A stretch of DNA of 11,017 nt. It comes from Thermoanaerobaculia bacterium (lineage in GTDB: Bacteria; Acidobacteriota; Thermoanaerobaculia; UBA5066). The translations under genes and the position numbers were made by a program. Of the stretch, positions 1 to 6,228 are shown one piece after another. The DNA lies in the NCBI GenBank assembly GCA_023717585.1, contig JAMQPJ010000677.1, forward strand, positions 1 through 11,017, given 5' to 3'. Positions within the stretch are counted from its first letter, which is position 1. Each line of letters starts with the position of its first letter. Below the pieces are notes generated by a model. The model was given only the letters and a program-made list of their open reading frames with translations, had not been told where the DNA came from and did not search any database.

Positions 1-77
1 ACAACTACCCGGTCTTCCGGACCCTGCGGCGGATCAAGGCGGCGCTCCGAAAGCTCGTTCCCGGATCCGGGCGGTGA
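1..77 (+). CDS. 3' end of a truncated gene, unknown product
   Basis: Reading from base 3, 24 codons end at a TGA at 75-77. The tail contains RTLRRIKAALRKLVPG and is basic and amphipathic, which is common at the C-terminus of cytoplasmic or membrane-associated glycosyltransferases. That resemblance is weak and I do not assign a family. The other two plus frames remain open past this point but read as low-complexity GC-rich shadow. The gene converges on the FkbM methyltransferase with only 22 bases between the two stop codons, and I see no convincing terminator there. The start lies outside the window. Confidence 0.5.
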   Translation, partial: NYPVFRTLRRIKAALRKLVPGSGR

Positions 78-99
78 CGCGCCGGGTCAGGAGTTCTCT

Positions 100-1008
100 C
101 TAGACGCGTGTGCCGTCGCCGAGCGCGGCCATGAGATCCGCCCGGGAGACCGGTACGCACAGGACGTTCGCTCCCACGTCACCCGGGGGAAATCCCTGAA
201 TCTCGTGCAGCCGGCCGGCCGCCTCGTCGACGGCAAAGAAGCGGTAAGCCGCGGACGAACGGAGGAAGTCGACGAGGGCTCCGGGGCCGTACCCGAACGT
301 CCGAGCTGTTTCCCGGGCCATCTCGATGAGCCACACGGGCGGCGTCGGTTGGGAAAACAGCCGCCCCGCGCCTTCGAGGACGCCGAGCTCGGCGCCCTCC
401 ACGTCCATCTTCACGAAGCTCACGCGGTCGAGGCCGCTCTCCTTAAGGACGTCGTCGAGCCGGCGCACGGGACAGCTCACGGTCGAGAAACCGGCGCGCC
501 CCTGATCGGACATCGAAGCGTGGCCGTCCGCGATCCCCTCGAAGACATGGAGGTCGGCCGCACGCGTCTCGCGCCCGAGGCCGAGCGGGTGAAGGTACAC
601 GTTTGGCGGCGCGCCCGCCAGCGCCACATTCTCGACCAGGCGCGCGAAGACGGGCGGATTCGGCTCGAACGCGTGCACGGCGCCCGACGACCCGACGAGC
701 CGCCGCAACAGCACGGTGTACCAGCCGATGTTCGCCCCGATGTCGAGGCAGGTGTCGCCGCGGCCGACGACGCGGGTCGTGAGGCGCGTGAGCGCCGGCT
801 CGTACTCACCGTGGAAATACGCGTATCGCCACATCGTCGAGCGCGGGTCGACCACGAGGCGGTCGCCGCCCCGCGTGAAAACCTCGAGGGCATCCGGGAG
901 GTTTCGCCATCGCGCGATCGCGAGGTTCGCGAGCCGGTGCCGGCCGCGCCTCACCGGCGTGTGGAACGTGTAGAGCCGGACGAGCTTCGCGAGGAGCGGG
1001 ACGGTCAC
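100..1008 (-). CDS. FkbM family SAM-dependent methyltransferase
   Basis: The 302-residue protein has the FkbM layout: an N-terminal helical region, the SAM-binding motif DIGANIGWYT at residues 89-98, the acidic second motif FEPNP at 114-118, and KMDVEGAE at 200-207, the family's hallmark. Members of this family O-methylate sugars or small molecules; in a polysaccharide locus a sugar O-methyltransferase is the likely role, but the substrate is inferred. I chose the GTG at 1006-1008 because it overlaps the TGA of the upstream methyltransferase (GTGA, 4 nt) and has AGGGGA about 7 nt upstream inside that gene. A more upstream in-frame ATG at 1056 would add 16 arginine-rich residues that look like read-through of the neighbouring gene. 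Translation is probably coupled to the preceding gene. The stop is TAG at 100-102. Confidence 0.9.
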   Translation of the reverse strand: MTVPLLAKLVRLYTFHTPVRRGRHRLANLAIARWRNLPDALEVFTRGGDRLVVDPRSTMWRYAYFHGEYEPALTRLTTRVVGRGDTCLDIGANIGWYTVLLRRLVGSSGAVHAFEPNPPVFARLVENVALAGAPPNVYLHPLGLGRETRAADLHVFEGIADGHASMSDQGRAGFSTVSCPVRRLDDVLKESGLDRVSFVKMDVEGAELGVLEGAGRLFSQPTPPVWLIEMARETARTFGYGPGALVDFLRSSAAYRFFAVDEAAGRLHEIQGFPPGDVGANVLCVPVSRADLMAALGDGTRV

Positions 1009-1709
1009 GCGCCTTCCCCGGCCCGGCAGACGGCGATCACGCCGTCTGCGGTCCACGGCGCCAGGCGGGAGAAGAACCGGTTCGCGACCCGGATCCGGCG
1101 CGGGACGAACGGGACATGCTCATCTCCGAGGTCGTAGAAGCGGAACGACTCGACCGCATAGCCCGCGCGCGCGAGGAGGTGCGTGAGCGTCCGGTACGAG
1201 TAGTACGCGACATGGTCCGGGTGCACGGGCTCCACCGCGCCACCGCGGCCGCGGAAGAAGTACTGCGCGAAACGAAAACCGCAGTACGCATTCACGGTCG
1301 TCAGAACGAGCCGCCCTTCGGGAGCGAGGAAGCGGCGGACGCCCCGGAGGAAGAGGCCGGGGTTGGAGAGGTGCTCGAGGATCTCGCCGGCGAGGACGAC
1401 TTCGAAGTTGCGGTCGAGCGGGCAGGAGTCGAGCGCCTCGGCGTCTCCGCGGACGAGGTTCGGAACGCCGTGTCCGCCGAGCACGCGGAGGCCCTCCGGA
1501 TCGGAGTCGAGGCCCCAGAGCTCACGGGCCGTTTTCGCGAGACGCAGGTGCAGGAGGCCGCCCGCGCCGAGCATCGTCTGCGTGTACGGCCAGTTCGTAC
1601 AGCCGAAGTGGAGGACGCTGCGGCCCCGGCAGATCCCGTCGAGGAATTCGAGCCGCTGCACGAGGGCCTTCTCGGGTGCGGGAACCTCGTGGCCGTTCAC
1701 GCGCGTCAC
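1005..1709 (-). CDS. Class I SAM-dependent methyltransferase (Methyltransf_23/11 type)
   Basis: The 234-residue protein has a Rossmann-type methyltransferase core: VLHFGCTNWP at 32-41 in the motif I position, the ribose-binding acidic stretch GLDSDPEG at 66-73, and VVLAGEILEHLSNPG at 104-118, matching the GExxEHL signature of small methyltransferases. HPDHVAYYSYRTL at 163-175 follows. The GCTxWP form of motif I, rather than GCGxG, resembles a subgroup I associate with glycosyltransferase loci. The substrate is unknown; a sugar or glycan end is plausible from context. The start is uncertain. GTG at 1707-1709 has GGGA only 1 nt upstream, while GTG at 1698-1700, three codons later, has GGGA at 10 nt and may be the real one. 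The gene overlaps the FkbM gene by 4 nt, so the two probably act as a pair. A hairpin separates it from the secreted repeat protein upstream. Confidence 0.82.
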   Translation of the reverse strand: MTRVNGHEVPAPEKALVQRLEFLDGICRGRSVLHFGCTNWPYTQTMLGAGGLLHLRLAKTARELWGLDSDPEGLRVLGGHGVPNLVRGDAEALDSCPLDRNFEVVLAGEILEHLSNPGLFLRGVRRFLAPEGRLVLTTVNAYCGFRFAQYFFRGRGGAVEPVHPDHVAYYSYRTLTHLLARAGYAVESFRFYDLGDEHVPFVPRRIRVANRFFSRLAPWTADGVIAVCRAGEGA

Positions 1710-1745
1710 GTCCCGAGAGTAGCAGCCGGCCGGGCCGGAAAGACG

Positions 1746-1774
1746 CGGGAGGGCGGCACGTTGCCGCCCTCCCG
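1746..1774 (-). terminator. Terminator-like hairpin after the FG-GAP protein gene
   Basis: A perfect 13-bp inverted repeat lies here: CGGGAGGGCGGCA (1746-1758), loop CGT, then its exact complement (1762-1774). It begins 6 bases after the stop codon of the secreted repeat protein, in the direction of minus-strand transcription. The following bases on that strand are CGTCTTTCC, so the T-run is short (three consecutive T). This is a strong GC stem with a weak U-tract: it may terminate, attenuate, or simply protect the 3' end of the transcript. Some read-through into the methyltransferase pair is possible, since no clear promoter is visible in the 36 bases after it. Confidence 0.65.
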
Positions 1775-1780
1775 GAAGTG

Positions 1781-3334
1781 TCAGTGCGAGTTGAAGTTGG
1801 CGACGGGGTAGTCGCCGTTCTGGCCCCACTGGCGGATGAGGACACCGCCGGAGGACTTGCTCACCCAGAAAGCGGTCACGCCGGGCGTCGCGCTCGGGCG
1901 CCAGATCGCGATGTCGGTCCTGCCGTCGCCGTCGTAGTCGCCCTGACAGGGGAAGTCCGTGGACGAAAGGCCGAAGTCCTGCGTGATGATGACGCCGTCC
2001 GAGCTCCGGCGATAGAACCAACGGAGGGCGCCGCCGACGCCGCGAACGGTGGCGAGGTCGGTCTTGCCGTCGCCGTCGTAATCGCCCGGAACGACCAGGT
2101 CGGTCGGCGTACCGAAGACGTAGGTCACGACGCCCGCGGTCGTCTGTTTGATCCAGAAGATCGCCTGCCCGCCGCCGTTGTTTCTCTGGATCGCGAAGTC
2201 GAACTTGCCGTCGCCGTCGTAATCGCCCGGTGCGGGGAAGTCGCCGTTCTTTCCCCACGACGTCGCGACGACGGCCCCGGTCAGGCTGCTCTTGTAGTAC
2301 CAGGTGCTCTGGTCACCCGCAGCGAGTCCGGCTCGGTAGACGGCCAGGTCGCACTTGCCGTCGCCGTCGTAGTCGCCCTGAACGGTCGGGTCGTCGCCGG
2401 TCTGTCCGAACGGGACGAAATAGGCGGACAGGGTGGAGCTTGGGAGGATCCAGAAGCCTGCCGCCCCGGCGGCCCCGGGCCGCCAGATCGCGATGTCGAT
2501 CTTGCCGTCTCCGTCGAAGTCACCCGGCGTGAAGAAGTCCGTCGCGATGCCGAAGATCTGCGTCGTGAACGCCGTCGACGCGGCGTCCCCGTTCCACCAC
2601 GTGATGTTGCCGCTCGGGCCGCCGCCCGTGTTGCGAACGATCGAGAAGTCGGACCTGCCGTCGCCCGTGAAGTCGACGGGCCTGGCCAACGTGATGGTCG
2701 ACGTCAGCGTGAGTGACGCCGCCGAGACGGAACCCGTGTCACCCGCGCCGCCGTCGCGGAACGTGAGCGTCCACGTGCCGTTCATCTGAGGTGCGGTCAG
2801 GCCGGCGAAGGTGGCGTTCAGGCTCGTCACGGGCGGCGGGTTCGTCTGGCCCGCCGCGCCAGCTCCGGTGGTCCTGTAGCTGCCGGCGGCGACGTTGCAG
2901 AGGTCGTCGCACCCAGTCGTGGCCACGGTCCATATGTTCGTTCCCGCGGCCGCGTCACTGAACGAGTAGGCGCCGCTGTAGTTCGAGCTGTCTCCGAAGC
3001 TCCCGGCCGTGGTGACCGCGATCCGGCTGACGACGACGAGGCTCGGTGCGCCGCCCGGAGCCTTCAGGACCACGTCGAGGTCACCGACCCACGTGTGCGT
3101 CAGGGTGACGTCGACGCTGACGGTCGAAAGCGTCCCGCCCAACCCGCCGACCGTGAACGTCACGTCGCGCGAGGCGCCGTAGATGGGCGGCGTGCCGCCC
3201 CCCCCGTCCGCGATCGCCCCGAGCGATCCGGCGTTCGCGGGGAACGTCGCGGCCGACGCCGGCAACGCGGCCGCTAGCGCGGCGATGAGGGCAAGGTGAA
3301 AAACGGAAACCTGACCCTGTCTATGTCCAAGCAT
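1781..3334 (-). CDS. Secreted P-domain plus FG-GAP/VCBS repeat protein
   Basis: The 517-residue protein starts at ATG 3332-3334, with AAGGAG 8 nt upstream (3343-3348). An earlier in-frame start would put 33 residues before a clear signal peptide. Residues 1-29 form that peptide, with a hydrophobic core (FHLALIAALAAALPASAA) and predicted cleavage near ASAA/T, so the protein is exported. Residues of about 50-215 resemble the proprotein-convertase P (P/Homo B) domain: THTWVGDLDVVLKAPGG at 79-95, and NGTWTLTFRDGGAGDTG at 185-201 followed by a SLTLT strand. No protease domain is present. Then come six FG-GAP/VCBS units with a DxDGDGxxD calcium loop at residues 221, 272, 321, 371, 418 and 466, each followed by a strand such as IAIWRP. 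The last partial unit, WGQNGDYPVANFNSH, keeps the GDYPV strand but lacks the loop, as if closing a beta-propeller. The likely role is an extracellular or surface, calcium-stabilised adhesion or scaffold protein. The ligand is unknown and no sorting tag is visible. Confidence 0.85.
   Translation of the reverse strand: MLGHRQGQVSVFHLALIAALAAALPASAATFPANAGSLGAIADGGGGTPPIYGASRDVTFTVGGLGGTLSTVSVDVTLTHTWVGDLDVVLKAPGGAPSLVVVSRIAVTTAGSFGDSSNYSGAYSFSDAAAGTNIWTVATTGCDDLCNVAAGSYRTTGAGAAGQTNPPPVTSLNATFAGLTAPQMNGTWTLTFRDGGAGDTGSVSAASLTLTSTITLARPVDFTGDGRSDFSIVRNTGGGPSGNITWWNGDAASTAFTTQIFGIATDFFTPGDFDGDGKIDIAIWRPGAAGAAGFWILPSSTLSAYFVPFGQTGDDPTVQGDYDGDGKCDLAVYRAGLAAGDQSTWYYKSSLTGAVVATSWGKNGDFPAPGDYDGDGKFDFAIQRNNGGGQAIFWIKQTTAGVVTYVFGTPTDLVVPGDYDGDGKTDLATVRGVGGALRWFYRRSSDGVIITQDFGLSSTDFPCQGDYDGDGRTDIAIWRPSATPGVTAFWVSKSSGGVLIRQWGQNGDYPVANFNSH
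1910..2674 (-). repeat. Six in-frame FG-GAP coding repeats
   Basis: The segment encoding the six calcium loops repeats at DNA level. The core plus-strand word TGCCGTCGCCGTCGTA, or a close variant, begins at 1921, 2065, 2206, 2356, 2503 and 2656. Spacings are 144, 141, 150, 147 and 153 bases, all multiples of three (47-51 codons). The units at 2065 and 2206 are identical over more than 20 bases, while the two units nearest the P domain (2503, 2656) have diverged most. This pattern fits duplication of protein modules with ongoing homogenisation of the distal units. Confidence 0.85.
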
Positions 3335-3342
3335 CTTGACTC

Positions 3343-3348
3343 TCCTTC
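3343..3348 (-). promoter_or_regulatory. Shine-Dalgarno of the FG-GAP protein
   Basis: AAGGAG on the minus strand ends 8 bases before ATG 3332-3334. It is the clearest ribosome binding site in the window and decides the start over the upstream in-frame candidates. Confidence 0.8.
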
Positions 3349-3404
3349 GAGCGGGCGGACCCAGCCCTGCCCTTATCGAGACTCGTTCGCCGGGTTGTCC
3401 TGAT

Positions 3405-3433
3405 CCTATACCTAATACCGGGGCGATTGGCAA
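3405..3433 (-). promoter_or_regulatory. Putative sigma-70-type promoter of the FG-GAP protein
   Basis: On the minus strand TTGCCA (3428-3433) and TATAGG (3405-3410) are separated by exactly 17 bases, matching the housekeeping consensus at 5 of 6 and 4 of 6 positions. Transcription would start near 3398 and leave a leader of about 64 nt before the ATG. The region is locally AT-richer than its surroundings. It lies between the stop of the membrane protein gene (3477) and the FG-GAP start, so the secreted protein can be expressed independently of the upstream gene. No operator is evident. Confidence 0.5.
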
Positions 3434-3476
3434 GGCCCATCGTGGTGAGGAAACTTCCGCCGGCGGATCGGGGGAC

Positions 3477-4979
3477 TCAGAGCCGGCGGCCCCGGACGAG
3501 CCAGACGACGCCGACCGCGAGGACGGTGAAGACGAGGTTGCGAAGCACCGCGAGGAAGCCGCCCAGCGGCATCTCGAGGGACATCGAGAGTATGACGAAA
3601 TACGGGCTCAGCGGGTGCCGGGACGGGGAGGGGCCGAGGAAGATCCCGGACAGGGCGCCCCACAGGGCCCCGAGAACCGTAAACGCCAGCAGGCCCCCGA
3701 TCCACCCGTAGTTCGCCGCGAACTCGACCGGAACCGTGAGCGCGATGCTGTTGACGTACTCCTTCGCCATGGACGGCTGCCAAGCGGGAAGAATCTCGCG
3801 CGAGAAGAAGTTCCCGACGTCGGAATCGGGCTTGTTGCGCAGGATTGCACGCGGCACGGTAGCGAGAATTCCACGCACGACGGTGTCACCGTGCCACCGT
3901 CCGTCGAACGCGGAGGCGCCCTTCAGGGCCTCGCCCGCCGCCGGGAAGATCCCGCGGAACAGCCGGTCCACCTTGACTCGATCGTCCCCGCCGTAGCTGC
4001 CGAGACCCGAGCCGAGGAGGTATTCGTGAAGGACCTCCTCGAAAATCGCGACGCGCTCTCCTGGGGTCGTGGCGCCGCGCTGCAAGGCGACGCCGCGAGC
4101 CGTCATCACGTAAGGCTCGACGGCGAGGAGGAACACGGCGACGCTCGCGGCCACGAACAGCCACGGCGGGCGCTGGCGGCGGCTCGTCCAGGCCACGACG
4201 AGAATGGCGATCGGATACAGGAGCCTCCCTTTCGACCCGGACGTGATGGCCAGCGCAGTCAGGGCGGCAAGGACGATCACACCCGCGGCGGGAAGGAGAC
4301 GCGACGACCGGAGGGAGGGCGAGACGAGGGAGGAAAGGGCGACGATGGACGCGAGGAACCCGATCTCGGAAACGGCGAGGAGGACTCCGGCCCACCAGAT
4401 CTCGGTGCGCGTCGCGCCGAGGTAGTCGAGAGCCGTGATCGCCGGCACCCCGATGAGCGGCAGCGCGAAGAGGACGGCCCAGCACGCCGCCGCGATCGCG
4501 GCGAACCAGACGAGGCTCCCCGCGTCGAAGCGGGTCTGGCCCGCGCCGAAGAAACCGGCGCTCGAACCGTGCCGCGCCGTGGCAAGGAGCGTGACCCGTC
4601 CTGCGGCCGCGAAGAGGACGAGGCCTGCGGCCGCGAACGGGAGCGAGAGAACGCCGCCTGCCTCGGACGCCCACGCGGCGTCGCGGGTGTCGAAAGCGGC
4701 TCCGTCGAGCAGCACGACGACCGGGCCCATGCCGAACCACAAGTAGAAGAACGCGACGGCTGCCTGGAGCGGATCGAGGAGCGGGAAGCGCGCGAGAAGA
4801 GCGAGAGCCGCGACGAGCGCGAGAAGGAGGAAGCTCTGGCCGGCGACGAACGCGCCGGAGTCCGGGTAGAAATGGCCGACGACCGCGATCCCGCCCGCCA
4901 TCGCACAGACGATTGCGGCGATCCACACCGACGCGAACCACGACGCCGCGGGCGGGGAGCTCGGGTCCGACTGGTCCAC
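3477..4979 (-). CDS. Polytopic membrane protein, candidate polysaccharide polymerase (Wzy-like)
   Basis: The 500-residue protein has about 11-12 hydrophobic segments, roughly at residues 14-36, 44-66, 70-91, 108-134, 155-180, 196-220, 228-246, 250-266, 272-290, 410-448 and 456-496. A long hydrophilic loop spans about 292-408. It contains TSGSKGRLLYPIAIL (246-260) between membrane segments, a basic Ser/Gly-rich stretch reminiscent of O-antigen polymerases, and VEFAANYGWIGGLLAF (418-433), a re-entry into the membrane. Wzy proteins vary so much that topology and context carry most of the call: it sits between glycosyltransferases and methyltransferases in a polysaccharide locus. Alternatives are another oligosaccharide-handling membrane enzyme or a lipid-linked sugar ligase. 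The start is a GTG (4977-4979) with no Shine-Dalgarno, preceded 5 nt upstream by TATATT, so either the mRNA is leaderless or the real start is farther in (for example GTG at 4928). Confidence 0.55.
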   Translation of the reverse strand: MDQSDPSSPPAASWFASVWIAAIVCAMAGGIAVVGHFYPDSGAFVAGQSFLLLALVAALALLARFPLLDPLQAAVAFFYLWFGMGPVVVLLDGAAFDTRDAAWASEAGGVLSLPFAAAGLVLFAAAGRVTLLATARHGSSAGFFGAGQTRFDAGSLVWFAAIAAACWAVLFALPLIGVPAITALDYLGATRTEIWWAGVLLAVSEIGFLASIVALSSLVSPSLRSSRLLPAAGVIVLAALTALAITSGSKGRLLYPIAILVVAWTSRRQRPPWLFVAASVAVFLLAVEPYVMTARGVALQRGATTPGERVAIFEEVLHEYLLGSGLGSYGGDDRVKVDRLFRGIFPAAGEALKGASAFDGRWHGDTVVRGILATVPRAILRNKPDSDVGNFFSREILPAWQPSMAKEYVNSIALTVPVEFAANYGWIGGLLAFTVLGALWGALSGIFLGPSPSRHPLSPYFVILSMSLEMPLGGFLAVLRNLVFTVLAVGVVWLVRGRRL

Positions 4980-4984
4980 GGCGC

Positions 4985-4992
4985 AATATAAG
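4985..4992. promoter_or_regulatory. Shared TATA-like island in a 58-bp divergent spacer
   Basis: AATATAAG is the only AT-rich stretch between the divergent starts at 4979 (minus) and 5038 (plus). It reads TATAAG on the plus strand (4987-4992) and TATATT on the minus strand (4990-4985), so each strand has a possible -10 element on almost the same bases. I found no good -35 at 16-18 bp for either direction. The plus transcript would have a leader of about 40 nt containing two GAGAGAGAA copies (5011-5019 and 5023-5031), the second of which could act as a ribosome binding site. The minus transcript would start at or next to the GTG codon. Confidence 0.4.
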
Positions 4993-5037
4993 CTGAAGGG
5001 ACGAGAAGCTGAGAGAGAAGCCGAGAGAGAAACTCGC

Positions 5038-6228
5038 GTGAAAGTCGTCGTTCCGGCGCTCCACTGGTTTCCCGACGTGCCGGGCGGCGCGGCGCAGCTC
5101 GCGCGCGGGCACGCCCGCTGGATGGCGGCGCGCGGGCACGACGTCTGGGTGGTGGCACAGGCTGCAACGCCCGATGTCCCGGAGCGCGAGGATGCGGACG
5201 GCGTCCACGTGCTCCGCTACCGGCTTCGCCCGTTCGGCGCGTTCGATCCGCGCCGCGGGCGCATGCACCAGGATGCGGCGAGGGACATCCTCCTCCGGCA
5301 CGTTGGGAGGAGCGCGGATGCCGTGCACGGCCACGCGCTCCTCCCTCACGTCGCCGCGCTCGAGCTGTACGGCGACCGCGCGGTGACGTCGTACTCGCTG
5401 CACTCGCCGGTCCGGCACGAGTTCCGCGCGTCCGGCCGCGGCCGGGGAACCGTCGAGCGCTTTCGCCTCGGACTCTCCGGGGCGCTCCTCCATCGGATCG
5501 AGGCGGGGGTCTTCGAGGACAGCCGGTACCTGACGGCGGAGTCCGAGTTCACGCGGCGCCTCGTGCGCGAGAGCCACGGGGCCGCGGTCGCGGACCGGAT
5601 GCGCGTCGTGCCCGGATGGGTGGATTCGCGCTTCCGGCCGGCGGCGGACCGCCGCGCCCTTCTCCTCCGTCTCGGCCTGCCCGCCGACCGGCCGGTTCTC
5701 TTCACGTTGCGCCGTCTCGTTCCGCGGATGGGCGTCGACTTGCTGCTCGGCGCGTGTGCGCGGCTCGTCCGGAAAGGCCGCGCGTTTCATCTCGTCGTCG
5801 CCGGGGAGGGTCCGCTCAGGGAGTCGCTCGAGGCGCAGGCGCGGGCCGAAGGGCTGGGCGAGGCGGTCACGTTCCCCGGCCGCCTCCCCGTCGCCACGCT
5901 GCCCGAGTGGTACGCGGCAGCCGACGCGTTCGTCCTGCCGACGGCCGAGCTCGAGTGCTTCGGGCTGATCGCGCTCGAGGCGATGGCGTCCGGGCGGACT
6001 TGCCTCGCGACGCCGGCAGGCGCGATTCCGGAAGTCGTCGGGCGCTTCGAGCCCGCGTGGCTCGCCCGGGACGTCTCGCTCGGAGCGCTCGAAGAGCTAC
6101 TCGACGCTTACTTCGATGGTGTTCTGCCGAGCCGCGACCCGGCGGCCCTGCACGAAGCCGTCGTCGCGGAATATGGCGAGGAGAGCGTTCTGCCGCGGCT
6201 CGAGCGCGCGACGCTCGGGGATTCGTGA
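5038..6228 (+). CDS. Glycosyltransferase family 4 protein
   Basis: This 396-residue GT-B fold enzyme should move a sugar from a nucleotide donor to a lipid-linked or glycan acceptor on the cytoplasmic side of the membrane. The N-terminal Rossmann domain starts MKVVVPALHWFPDVPGG, with the Gly-Gly loop at 16-17. The C-terminal donor domain has LFTLRRLVPRMGVDLLL (221-237), where the usual K of the xRKG motif is R230-M, VVAGEGPL (253-260), and the EX7E motif E306...E314 in ELECFGLIALEAMASG. Those features support a retaining GT4. Donor and acceptor are unknown. The start is GTG at 5038-5040, with the purine-rich GAGAGAGAA just upstream. The stop TGA shares its A with the ATG of the next glycosyltransferase (TGATG), so the two are co-translated. 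The gene is divergent from the polymerase candidate. Confidence 0.88.
   Translation: MKVVVPALHWFPDVPGGAAQLARGHARWMAARGHDVWVVAQAATPDVPEREDADGVHVLRYRLRPFGAFDPRRGRMHQDAARDILLRHVGRSADAVHGHALLPHVAALELYGDRAVTSYSLHSPVRHEFRASGRGRGTVERFRLGLSGALLHRIEAGVFEDSRYLTAESEFTRRLVRESHGAAVADRMRVVPGWVDSRFRPAADRRALLLRLGLPADRPVLFTLRRLVPRMGVDLLLGACARLVRKGRAFHLVVAGEGPLRESLEAQARAEGLGEAVTFPGRLPVATLPEWYAAADAFVLPTAELECFGLIALEAMASGRTCLATPAGAIPEVVGRFEPAWLARDVSLGALEELLDAYFDGVLPSRDPAALHEAVVAEYGEESVLPRLERATLGDS

Noticed and set aside
1726..1738. CCGGCC-G-GGCCGG inverted repeat as a second terminator or operator
   Set aside because: The loop of one base forces a stem of only four pairs, and such GC palindromes are expected by chance in this composition.
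1710..2258. N-terminal extension of the class I methyltransferase upstream of 1709
   Set aside because: The open frame continues through the hairpin into another frame of the FG-GAP gene and yields Arg-rich repeats. The methyltransferase fold begins only after 1709.
1910..2674. Regular spacing of near-identical words resembling a CRISPR or direct-repeat array
   Set aside because: Spacings are 141-153 bases and all multiples of three, the words encode the FG-GAP calcium loop, and the intervening sequence is coding; this is a protein repeat.
1676..2716. Plus-strand open frame opposite the FG-GAP repeats with recurring VALAVAVVIA
   Set aside because: The recurring peptide is only the antisense translation of the calcium-loop codons. 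There is no start signal and the true coding strand has a signal peptide and good ribosome binding site.
3460..3476. Possible terminator after the membrane protein gene (TCCGCCGGCGGA palindrome)
   Set aside because: Only four base pairs can form with a four-base loop, and no T-run follows directly on the minus strand.
3336..4991. 551-codon plus-strand open frame antisense to the membrane protein
   Set aside because: Its product is almost entirely Arg, Glu, Asp, Gly and Pro with no domain or hydrophobic core, typical of an antisense frame of a GC-rich gene, whereas the minus frame gives clear membrane segments.
3886..5790. 634-codon minus-strand open frame crossing the divergent spacer
   Set aside because: It runs antisense to the GT4 gene and then out of frame through the membrane protein, with low-complexity Arg/Pro-rich sequence. 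The GT4 motifs on the plus strand are decisive.
5616..6227. 204-codon N-terminal extension of the second GT4 gene
   Set aside because: It is an out-of-frame shadow of the first GT4 gene. ATG 6228 overlaps that gene's stop and starts a canonical GT4 N-terminus.
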